Both the position numbers and the translations under genes were made by a program. From Bimastos eiseni (taxonomy: Eukaryota > Annelida > Clitellata > Crassiclitellata > Lumbricidae): a stretch of DNA of 64,000 bases. This document shows positions 1-19,200 of the stretch, piece by piece. The notes below the pieces were generated by a model, which saw nothing but the letters and a program-made list of their open reading frames with translations, searched no databases and was not told where the DNA came from. The stretch covers positions 28,026,267 to 28,090,266 of the forward strand of contig OY365816.1 in the NCBI GenBank assembly GCA_959347315.1, given 5' to 3'. Numbering within the stretch: position 1 is the stretch's first letter; each line of letters begins with the position of its first letter.

Positions 1-603
1 CACACAGTAGAACGGCATGCTACAATTAAACTTAATTAAAGGGTGCACAACTATCGGCTAGGATAATAAGACAATTGCTTTTATTTCACCACTTTTCCAA
101 TTAAAAAAACATTGAAACTAAATGGTGCATTATATAAACAGAGATTTCTATTCAACAAAGGTTCTGCTACTACAGAAAACTTGGAATGTGTTATATCAGG
201 ACATGTTTGTGATTACATTAAAAAATATTTACATATACTTAAAGCAGATGTTTTTGAATTTAGTACCAAAGCACAATTACAGAGTGAAAATTTACACTAC
301 CAAGCTGTGCCTCAGAATTACCAAATCCTCAAAAAAACTAGTAAACAAGCTTCAGCAACATTTCAGCTTTGCGTTTTGGCAACTTAGATAACTCTCAACA
401 TTCTTGCGTAACAGTTTAAGAAAATATCAAGCCAGCATTCTTCAGCGTCCACCAAAACGTCGAACCATTCTCGTCGATTATGCGGCGCTGGTAATCAGTC
501 ACTAGCAAAGTCAAAAATATCAGTCACGCTGCGCGTCTCGCAAGATAATCTCGTTTTCTCTCGTGGAACGTCTGTCAAAATCTGGGGTGGGACCGAGGGA
601 TAC
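1..603 (-). other. 3' UTR and downstream flank of Rab6
   Basis: This stretch lies directly downstream (minus strand) of the Rab6 stop codon. It contains no ORF with recognisable similarity; a 91-residue plus-strand ORF at 112-387 looks like chance. A minus-strand AATAAA at 80-85 would give a 3' UTR of about 520 bases. Extent is inferred, not proven. Confidence 0.5.
80..85 (-). promoter_or_regulatory. candidate polyadenylation signal AATAAA (Rab6)
   Basis: The plus strand reads tttatt, which is AATAAA on the minus strand, about 520 bases after the Rab6 stop codon. It is the nearest candidate I noticed on that strand; RNA evidence is needed to choose it. Confidence 0.3.
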
Positions 604-9181
<8,578 letters not shown>

Positions 9182-9256
9182 TTTCTAAATAATGAATTGC
9201 GAATCGATTTGTTTCCTTTTTATATAATATTTCAGAAACCGCAACCAACGACTGAC

Positions 9257-9263
9257 GACGTGG
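9257..9263 (+). promoter_or_regulatory. ACGT-core site GACGTGG near Rab6 start
   Basis: GACGTGG lies about 75 bases upstream of the Rab6 ATG. It resembles bZIP (UPR/XBP1-type) sites by sequence only. Function is inference. Confidence 0.25.
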
Positions 9264-9306
9264 AAAGCTTTAGTCGACAGATGACATATGCACACGACTC
9301 AGCAAA

Positions 9307-9314
9307 TGACGTCA
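9307..9314. promoter_or_regulatory. CRE palindrome TGACGTCA upstream of Rab6
   Basis: A perfect 8-bp cAMP-response element is about 126 bases upstream of the Rab6 start codon, within the presumed promoter. A half-site 'tacgtca' lies at about 9401. The TSS is unknown. Confidence 0.4.
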
Positions 9315-11099
9315 ACTTGCCATCTAGCGGTTGCTAGAATAAATATATTCATTGGAAATGCTTTGTTCGGTTAGTAGGGACGCTTTGAATTTTGCTCATT
9401 TACGTCATCAAGTGTGATCTCCACAAAGTTGTATAATCTGTTAATCGTTTGCATAAAATAACAAACTAGAAAAGTCAGTGCAAAGGATTAATTTGGTCAG
9501 TGGTGATGATTTGACGCCAAACTTGCGTTTCCATTATTTTGATCTGATGACTTTGTGTCTGGTCTCAAATTAGTTTACTAAGGATAAATGTTTGATGTCT
9601 AAGTTGTCAAACTTAAAACTAAAATTATGCATGCGTCAGGCGTAAAATATAAGCTGACGCTCGCATTGAGCGTTTGCAATCGGAGTATTAGAGAATATAC
9701 TCACTTACTTCACTCAATTCAGCCGACTTGTTCATGAATCATTCACAATTCACTAATTATAACGCTCCTTCAGCAAACTTAATTAAACCTACGCAGGAGC
9801 GCTCCCAACCCAGCCATTAAATAAAGCGATTCATATAATCGCTTTATTTCTTAGAACTGCAGTATACGTGAATGATGCAATGGTATTTGCATTCAATCAA
9901 ACTGTCGGCAATATTCCTAGATTCAGATGAGACAGATTGGCATTATTGGCTGCCTAGATCGCGAGTCCACGACGCTGCATTACATAGGCCTAGGACTATA
10001 TAGAGCCCTAGAGGGTCTAGAACGCATGTTTTTTAGAAGTTGTCATAGAAACGTGTTGCGATTAATTATTGCTTTCTGTATCCCAACTTGCAAAAACGAG
10101 GAGTCCGCAGTGTATAAACCTACTGTAACAGCTCTGTACATGATACATCCATCATAACTATGGAGATTTTCTCTTGTCTATTACACTGGACAATACAAGA
10201 TTTGCCTTTTACATTAAAATAGTAAATCTTTACTAATTTTGAGGTGCTGAACACGAAAATGACAGTAAGATTTGTTGATTGGCTCTTTTGTTTACGAGAG
10301 ACAGAGATCGTTAGCTACCAGTCTCTCACTACGAATCGAGTGCATAGGTTATAGTCATATGATATAGCGCTGCTGTATTTGAAACTACATATTGCAACAT
10401 TCAATGTATTCCGTCTTATTGCTATAGACATGCCCCTGGAGACAGCGCATCACTGTCTGATGTAATGGAGATGAGTCATGACATCACGGCTTCATATGAT
10501 CGCAGACGACAGAATGTTGTGAGCGTAGTGGTAAAAAGGAAAGTTTCGAAAAATGGGATATTGATCTGAGATGGGCTTAGTAAGCCGATCCTCACAAATG
10601 TTTTGCAAAACTAAATCTTCTATGGTGCATTTCTAGCACGCACAGGATGGCCTAAATTGAGCTTCACAGGTCTCAATTTTGATCTTGATTATCATGACAA
10701 GAATAACTGAAAACTCATTAGCCTAAGCCTAAATATGACAAATTTTAACTTTTATTCTCAAATTGCACGTGTAGTCTTTATCCAAGGTTCTGCGACCATA
10801 GAAACATCATTGGCGGGCCAGAAATGGCTCGCGCGCTTGTGTATAAGCTGGTTCCCTCGACTTGACTTTTGTTGGCGCTGTAGAAATGCTGGGATTACGA
10901 TTACGGGGCGGCTCTTTGATACAGATAGATCCTGAGCAGCTATACAACATAAAAGAGACCGGCAATGCAAACCATCGCAAGCAGAAGCGAACCTCTACTT
11001 TTACATGTAAAAATAGGCCCATTGTTCTATGGCAATAAAAACTTTTGCTCATCTCTCAGAAATTGGAGCCAATTCATTGATCCGAAGATTTGCTTCTGC

Positions 11100-11600
11100 T
11101 ATGTCTATATATGGCCTACTCACGAAATCATATTAATTAAATCACTACAAGCCTACACTAAATCATTATAGGCCCACTCACTGTATTTATATAAGCTCGT
11201 GTCATGATAGGCCTACTTCTTAAATCATACCCATGAAATTATACGCCTACTCATGAAATCGTTATGGGCTACTTATTAACTCATTATAGGCCTACTCTTA
11301 TTCTTATTACCGAAATTTGATATCGCCCTTCTTCCAACATCTTCTGCTCATAAGTGCATACACACGCCTCGATGGCGCAATTGCAGTTGTACTGCAGAGC
11401 AATGGCGCGCGGACTTGCTCAAGATCCCTACACAGTGACTCCCCGGACGAGGGTCGAACCCGCGCGCTCTGCGCACACTTGAACGTAATACGGGCTGACC
11501 GCTCTAACCGATCGGCCACTGTGCCACACCACTGCGTCATCATAGGCCTACTCGTCAAATCGCCATAGGGCCTACTCATTAAATTATTGTATTCCATTAA
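11100..11600. repeat. degenerate satellite, unit about CATTATAGGCCTACTCATGAAAT
   Basis: Variants of TAGGCCTACTCATGAAATC recur around 11110-11310 and again at 11535-11590. The two parts are separated by the minus-strand SINE at 11385-11530, so the SINE arrived after the array formed. Confidence 0.65.
11385..11530 (-). mobile_element. tRNA-derived SINE, copy 4
   Basis: The minus strand reads GTGGCCGATCGGTTAGAGCG, then CCCGTATTACG and B-box GGGTTCGACCC, then 'gatcttgagcaagtcc'. This is the same family as the Rab6 intronic SINEs. It is inserted in the TAGGCCTA satellite. Confidence 0.75.
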
Positions 11601-12363
11601 ATTAGATCGGTCATATTGGCAATTCCATGGCAAATAGGCGAGACTCTACGCAGGTCCGATGTGGAAATACGGGTCATAGGCCTACGTGTATTCCGTGTGG
11701 GCATGCTGTCAGGGACACCACTGCAGAAATATGACACACGTCTAGGCCCTACAGAATTTTCAATTTTGTGTCAATCAATTAACGAATTGCACTTTTACAA
11801 GTAATAATAATTTTATCGACAATTCGGTAAACCGTAACAAAGACGACAATTGAATTAGCACATAAACTCATTAAATGCAAGCTTAATTACGTCTCGATAA
11901 CAGATCAGATCGGTTGGCATAACGCCAATTCGATGGAGTCAGAGACCATTTTGGTCCCTCTCCCCCGACAGTGACCAACACATCATTTCAAATAATCACC
12001 GGTCCATAAGTCTCAAATCTGGCCCAGAACTCTATCCACTTGTCGTGCTGGGCCCTATTTTGAATATATCGCCATGGCCAGATTCAAGCAGTAGACTCAG
12101 TAGTATTTCCTAAAGTCTTGGCATATCATCGCAACATTTCTCTGCCCTCTTGGTACTACCTGTAGCCCCCTTGAACTCCGAACAAACCGCACCATCACTT
12201 TTACACCAATAAAACAATTACCTATATTTCTCACGTCTTGTTTCCACCCCCTATGGATCGTGTTTTGATTAAGCGCCGGTGAATAGGGCCTAAGCTGTTT
12301 TCAACGACTTCGCTTTTGTGGGCGTTGTAGAAATGTCAGGCTTACGATTTCTTGTTCGTGAGA

Positions 12364-15300
12364 CTAAGAAGGCTTGGTCGAGGAACATTGCGTATTGGAT
12401 GACTCTAAATTTTGCAACGATAACGTTTGACTCTGACGTGGAACAACGTCAGAAACGGTGACACTGGTAGGATTACGAAAGCAGTCATGATCGAGTAAGT
12501 CGTCATCGAAACGAGATTCGCCAAACAGCGGCTCCACAAAGCAATCTAGTAAAGGTTCTGCTATACAAAGTGCATCAATAGGGAGTTCGTAAGAATGGGG
12601 CGATCGCGACGCGGAAATGCTATCTTCAGAGCGGAAAACCTTAAGTGGAACATCAGCAGGAATGGGAACGTGGAAAGGCCTCGCACGTGCCTCAGCTTCG
12701 AGATTTCGATAAAGGTCGTGCAAGCTGTGCTCCGTGTATGGCCTCTCAACGTCATCCTCGTCCGAGATATCGTCGTGGATTAACAGATCTGAATATACAA
12801 CGGGACTAAGCAAACCACAGCCAGTTGCAACCTCCCCAAGTTTGTGAATTGCTTTGGACTTGCTTCCAGAGGAAGGGCCTTGTTCTAAGGAACGCCAAAC
12901 TGAAGGAATCACTCCAGCAGAGCTGCAAATTTCCTCACCATCTTTCCATCTTCTTTGCGATATAGATATATCGTCCATCTTTAATTCGTTCAGCAGAATA
13001 TTCGGCGGCTGGTCGAGATTTGTCGTCGAAAGCACTGTCGAAGGATTGTTTTCGACCGAAATCAATGCATCGTTTCCAGAAAGCATGTTCTCACTAGTAG
13101 AAGTGTCTAACATGGGAGAAGATTTAATACAAACAATTCCATCAACAGCCAAATAAGACCCTGGATCTTCTCTTTCTCCACAAGAAAGGGACCCGCGTAG
13201 GCGTTTTTCCCCGTCCACCATCGGCTCAGATGATACATCTGGATCGGCCGAATTCTCCACGTCGTCACACCATGGAAACGGCGGAGGAAGAGGAGATGGA
13301 ATAGGGCTGGAAGTGACTCTAAAGAAACCATCTGTCGAGTGGTAAAGACCATCAAAAACGTCTAAGTCGTCAACAGAAAATCTGCCTCCATCAACATCGC
13401 TTTTGGCTCCAAACAGCCTCAGATTTGCACCGGTGGCAAATAAACCAACCGGGTCACAGTTTCCACTAAAGCAGTCCGCATCCACACGAGGCAGCACTGA
13501 TCCTGTGCCTGCCTCATCGCTGTCAACAAACAGCTCCAACATCTCAGGCGGTTCGTAGAGCTCCATGCTTATCCCATCATCATTCCAACCGCCAGGACCT
13601 TCCAAAGGCGGTGGTGGAGGTGGTGGTAAGACCACCTCAGCCAGGCGCTCTTCCAACGTCGAGCTCTCTTCCAACGTTGAGTTCTCTTTCTCCGACAGAA
13701 AAACGTCCTCTTCCCTTCCGCTCTGCTCCATGACGCTCGCTTCTCCGCTGTTGGAAGTGGATGTGTCGTACTCCTCGCTCTCAACGATCGGCGCAGGCAG
13801 GTCGACGTCCATGAGAAACTCCTCCAGTGAACACATACTGGCACCAACGACGTTTGGTGGAAAAGAAGTCCTGCCGCTAAATTCCCGCCAAGGCTCGCCT
13901 GGACCTTGCTCCTTGGAATTACTCGTTTCCACGTCCAAAACTAATACACTGGCTCCTAAATCTCCAGAATCGCTTCCCACTGTTTTATCGTTTAAATACC
14001 CAACTCGAGTCCTTGTACCTAAAGATTCGTCCACACTGCTCTCATTTACAGATTCCACCTGATTTTCCACCTTTGTTACAACGGCTTTATCTCCTACCAC
14101 GACCGAATCAGCCTCGGAAGATCTAGGAGGCAAGGTATCCTCATTCTTGCAACCAGTTCGAGATTTCTCCTTCGTAAGGCAGTTACTGCTTCCTGCGCCC
14201 GCCTTTCCCTTCGCCGCCAGAGCCCTTTCCAACGTTGTCGGACTGATTGAGTCGTCCTTGGAAGAGTAGCTGTCGCGAGGGGGAAGTCTGCTGTACACGA
14301 CAAAGTCGAGGATTCGTCTGTTCCCAAACGACGGATTCTTCCGTTGAAACGCCAAACTGGAGAGCGTCGCCTTAACCTTCTCTAGCTCCGCCCTCTGCTC
14401 TTCCCGCGTCGGTCTCTTGCCAGGGGACGGGGACCGGCTGCGGAAGCTTCGCGTGGAGAGGACCGAACTCTGAACCACGATGTCCGTCTGTTCGCTCTTT
14501 GACGCCAGATGGCGCTTGTGGAGAATGTAGGGGAATTCCGAATCGGCCCCTGTGATGACATTATCGCCAGCACGTGGGATGCCTGACATGTCTTTAGTCC
14601 TCTCGTTTTCTCCCTTATGATCATCCTTATCAGTTTGTCCATTTCGAACTACTTCTAGATCTGACGAAGACTCTGGTTTTTCCGTTGATCTAGAAATTTC
14701 CTGTTCGTTCGTTTCCTTTGGAAGCTTCGTAGAAACATCAGCACCAGGTGGCAGCAGAGTCTCAGCCAGATCGCATGAACCCTCCTGTCGAGTCTCCTTG
14801 TGTTCCACACCGCCCTCCTCAGACTTTTCAAAACCAGTGCGACCAACTATTGTGCTTTTGGGGGCATCACGACATGGTGACCCAATAACCCCATTGCCCA
14901 GATCTGCTAAGACTGCTTCTGATACACCTCTCACGTCATCTACACCCGTTTCAAGTTCCACACTTTTGTTAAACTTGTCATTGCTGTCATAACCTGGTAA
15001 TCTGTTCACCCTATGACCTGATGAACTCGAGATCTCGTTACCTGATGATGCCCTTTCTGATACATCTGCTGTTTCGAAAGTTTGCTGAAAATCTTTGGAA
15101 TCAAGAAGATTTTCTGGGTTGTCCAAGGCAGTCTCCTGCACTACACTTTCATTAGCGTCTTCAACCTTGTGACCCGGTGAACTCGCAACCTCATGACCTC
15201 GTGAAATCTTAATCTCATGACCTGATGAACCAGTGGCCTCATGACCCGGTGAACTCATGACCTTTTGACATGGTGGAATTTTAACCTCAGGACCTGGTGA

Positions 15301-16276
15301 ACCAGTGACCTCATGACCTGGTGAATTCATTGCCTTATGACCTTGTGAAATTGTAACCTCACGACCTGGTGAACCCGTCAACTTATGACATGGTGGAATT
15401 TTAACCTCACGACCTGGTGAACCAGTGACCTTATGACCTGGTGAACCAGTGAACTCATGACCTGGTGAACTTGTGGCCCTACAATCTGGCAATGCAGTTC
15501 CTTCATCACGAATTCCAACTGCCTCACCACGCGACAGTCTCTTCCGTCTGACAGAAACAGCGGCAGACCCATCGTCCGACCATCCTTCACAATCTTCCGT
15601 TCCAACCTCCTCCGCAGCCTCTCCATCCTTTCCAACATCTTTCACCATCATCGCAATCACATCACCCGACTCCATAAAAACCGAGTCCTGCAGAAGGCCT
15701 TCCTCCGAAGCCTCGATTGTTCTCTCATCCCGCTCCTTATGCTCGCCATCTCTTGTCTCCTCGAGCTGCCGACAGAGCTCCTTCCCATCAACGGCTCCTC
15801 CGTCTCCCATCAGCCCAACTCTATCAAAATCGAGCGAGTCATGACTCTCCGTGAGCTGGTATGAGTCCTGCGACATGTTGTCATGATATACGACATCCTT
15901 GTTCTGCTTGAAATACGAGAGATTGAAATCGTCGAGCGTTCCGTTTCGTAACTCCATTTGCGCTCGTCTCGCCTTCAACGAGTCGTCTGCTCCTTTTTTC
16001 GAGCACCCAGGCGGCGTGAGCGTCTGCCGAGCAGCGTCGCAGCTGGACCCCATCGCTCGAAACGTCTGGAGCGAGCGGCTCGGAGCAGTGTCGCTCCTGC
16101 CGCCGTGTCTGTAGCGCTCTCTGGCGTGCGCTCGCTCCACACAGATGGCGTGAGAGCTGCTCGATGAGCGGATGTTCGGATGACTGAGATGGTGCTCTGC
16201 CCGCGATTTGAGCGTTCCAGTTTTTGGTGTCGTGGCGACGCTGTGACTTAGAGAAATCGTCCTCAAGCTCGTAGAT
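12364..16276 (-). CDS. FERM gene giant last exon (disordered tail)
   Basis: This is a 3,913-base uninterrupted exon. The acceptor CTTCAG|A restores Arg from AG+A, and the stop TAG is at 12366-12364. The tail is rich in Ser, Glu, Asp, Gly and Pro. It contains a tandem octapeptide array of SPGHEVTG type (about 15475-15170), a basic serine stretch [20 protein letters not shown] leading into a conserved-looking block with [19 protein letters not shown] (about 14445-14260), a run of eight prolines (about 13630-13605) and an acidic C-terminus. After RGSSFR it lacks the usual YSGRTQKQ of the FA domain. No catalytic domain is seen. ORF length alone makes coding very likely, and the splice to F3 confirms the frame. 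Confidence 0.9.
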
Positions 16277-19200
16277 CTGAAGAGTATTGCACGTATTTGA
16301 TAAATATATAATATATTCTTTACCCATTGCTTGTTGTCTTAATTTAGATAATACTATTATATTCATTTGTTCAGAAACCCAACAGGATCAGGTAAGGCTG
16401 AGTTAACGAAAAGTAAGTTAATAAAAGGTAAGTTACTGAAAGGTAAGCTAATGAACTGAAAGGTAGGTCAATGAAAGGTAGGTTAATGAAAGGTAAATTA
16501 ATGAAAGGTAAGTTATTAAAAGGTAAGTTATTAAAAGGTAAGCTAACGAACTGAAAGGTAAGTCACTGAAAGGTAAGTTCATTAAAGGTAAGTTAATTAT
16601 AGGTAAATTAATGAAAGGTAAGTTAATTAAAGGTAAGTTAAGAATAGTTGGGTTAAGAGATAAGTACAGTGTGTTGCTGATACCTCTGGAAATCTGGTCT
16701 CCGGTTGCAATTCTCTCGAACGTATTCTGCCAGTTGCTTTTGTGTTCGTCCGCAGTATCTGCGAAGATTTCAATCACAACCATCCTCATTAAGCATGTAC
16801 ACAGCAGTAAAACAATACAATACAATACAACAGTCATTTGATAATGTGTAGGTGGGGCCGGAATCCCGAGTGAAATGTCTGTTCTGGTGAGATTTGAAGC
16901 CCCTACTTCTCATTAGACAATCCAGCATGTTAGCCACTATGCCATTGCGCACCTCAATTGTTCGTGAACATGGAAGCAAATTGTTAGAGGCAAGTTTAAT
17001 TGGTTTCCCATAGCAAAGCACCGAGGGTCAATTTCCTGCCGAATACCGAATATTACGAGTGCTGCACAATTTTTAGGAATTTTGTTTTTGAAAACAAGAT
17101 AAAACCTCAAATAAAATTTATTTGTCTGTGTAACTTTCAGTGATAGAAAAAACTAAAATGCAATTGTCGTTTGTAAATACAAAATCAGATTTACGTTTTC
17201 AGAAAATAATCGGAACTTCGATGTTCGTCTAACAAGCAGACTCTTATTAATAATTGGATCCGAGTAATGCCGAGTACCATGATACTCGACCGAGTATCTG
17301 AGCCGAATTTCGGTTCATTTCTATGACACCCTTAAGTACAGGATGGTCAGTAAAGTCATTTAAAAATATAAATTTTCGATTACATTACATTACATGATGG
17401 GTTAATAAAGGGGTGGCTGGTCACCTGAAAGAAGAGCCACGGCTGACGAGGCGTGTCTTATTACGAGGAAGGCGTTTGACGGAATGGCAGCGAAAGAACG
17501 CGTGATGTTCCAGGCACTTCTTCCAGAAGTTCTTGCAGTCGTTTCGTGACTCAAAATAAAACTCAACAATGTCCTTGTAGTAGCCCTAACAAAAACAAAG
17601 AATTATCAAAGATAATTACAACAAATATAATATCAACAAATGAAATAACAACAGCTGACTATTAGTTGAAAAATTTATATAGAGCCCTTTCAAGGTAACT
17701 ACTCGAAAGCATTCAAATTTTCTAGTCCCATAATACAACTACATAGATCTTGGCCCAGAGACTCTGAACATCCACGTCATCTGTCAGCTGTCGACGGGAA
17801 TCCGTTGGTTGGTTCCACGATTGTTTGTGGGCCCACCACTGGTGACTCTTTCAGCTTATTGTTCACTGTTTTGCTAACCAATGTAACATCTGTTGTTAGT
17901 AATGACATTTAACATCATATAGGCCAGCCAGAGAGCGCCTCTGAATAGATATCTTGCAGGGGTGCTGTATAAATGCTCGATTACATTACATTACGACCAA
18001 CTTCCCATCTGAACTGCCTGCCAACTTGATCAATTGAACTATGTTTCACTGAAACCCATTTATGTACAGAAACCACCTGTCACTGGTATCTCACACATAA
18101 ACATGGCACCTGAGACTGATTGCCGATTGGCTGAAAAGGCTTTCAATGGTGCCACCTGGTGAGCCATTGATCAAGTCGTGGATTGGTCAAAAGCACTTCG
18201 GCAATGGATGTATATGGGACAGGAAGCTGGTTGAGCAATAATTGAAATATTGGAGAAGTGATGGATCTATGTGGAACAAGAGAGAAATGCTTCTAAGATT
18301 CCATTCATGCATAGATATCACACATGTCATCCATTAATTGCTCATTTCATCATGGCACTTATACTGTTATTGCTCAATAATTTAAACTATAATGACTTCT
18401 CCTCACCACCATCAGCATTATAGTTATAGCTATCATGATTTTATGCTGCTGCTGTTATTATAATTACTATTGCCATTATTATTATTATTATTATTGTTAT
18501 TATTATTATGATTATTATTATTATTATCGTCATTATTATTATTGTTATTTTTATTATTATTATTATTGTCATTATTATTATGATTATTATTATTATTGTT
18601 AATATTATTATTATTATTGTTACTATTATTATTATTAATATTATTACTATATTATGCTGTTATCGCCCATGTGGGCGAGCTAAGTGAGTGTTGGCAATGT
18701 CCCGAAGAGACAAGCTGCGTTCCCACGCTGAAGAACAACCGAGATACGTTGAAACAGAAATGACGTCTCCATTGGATCGTGGGTTGCAGCACTCGTTCGA
18801 CTACCCAACTCTGAGATGAACTGCAGTCCTTCACTGCTCCAAGCGCCGCCGGATTCCAAGGAGAGGGCTACGAAGTCGTGGGTGTTGGTTATGGTGGAAT
18901 ACTTGGTCCTCTTCGTCTTAGCTGCGCGTTCGGCTGCTTCGCCAGCTCTGATAGATGTGTCGGCAAGATGTGACTTGGCGTAGGTGTCGGGCACTGTCAC
19001 ATCCCATGCCAGACATCGACCACGTGTCCAAGGAATGAGTGTGACGCCGTCCGGTCGCTTTCCATCTTCTCTTACCAAGCCGAGAGGTTCCTTTTGCGCT
19101 GGAATCTTTGCTCTGCCAAGAGCTCTCCAGATGACATCGTTCAACATGCTATGTCGTTGATGTTTTCCGCTGCCTCTTCTACAAATTAGTCCATGGAGAC

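Larger units (their letters stand above)
9315..12363. other. intergenic: Rab6 promoter side to FERM-gene 3' end
   Basis: No protein-coding gene is recognised. It contains a 45-bp sequence near 10856-10905 repeated at 12298-12350, and a TAGGCCTA-rich degenerate satellite (11100-11600) interrupted by a SINE. The 3' UTR of the FERM gene must lie at its right end, but I found no convincing polyadenylation signal. Confidence 0.7.
16277..17424 (-). other. last intron of FERM gene
   Basis: It contains a GTAAGTTAATGAAAG tandem array (16391-16650), a tRNA-like SINE (about 16850-16965), a degenerate ACTCGG-type repeat (17100-17330) and a (TTACA)n tail (17380-17398). I looked for an exon encoding YSGRTQKQ and did not find one. 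Confidence 0.7.

Noticed and set aside
12854..15844. Plus-strand ORFs of 100-165 codons inside the giant exon
   Set aside because: They are antisense shadows of a strongly coding minus-strand frame.
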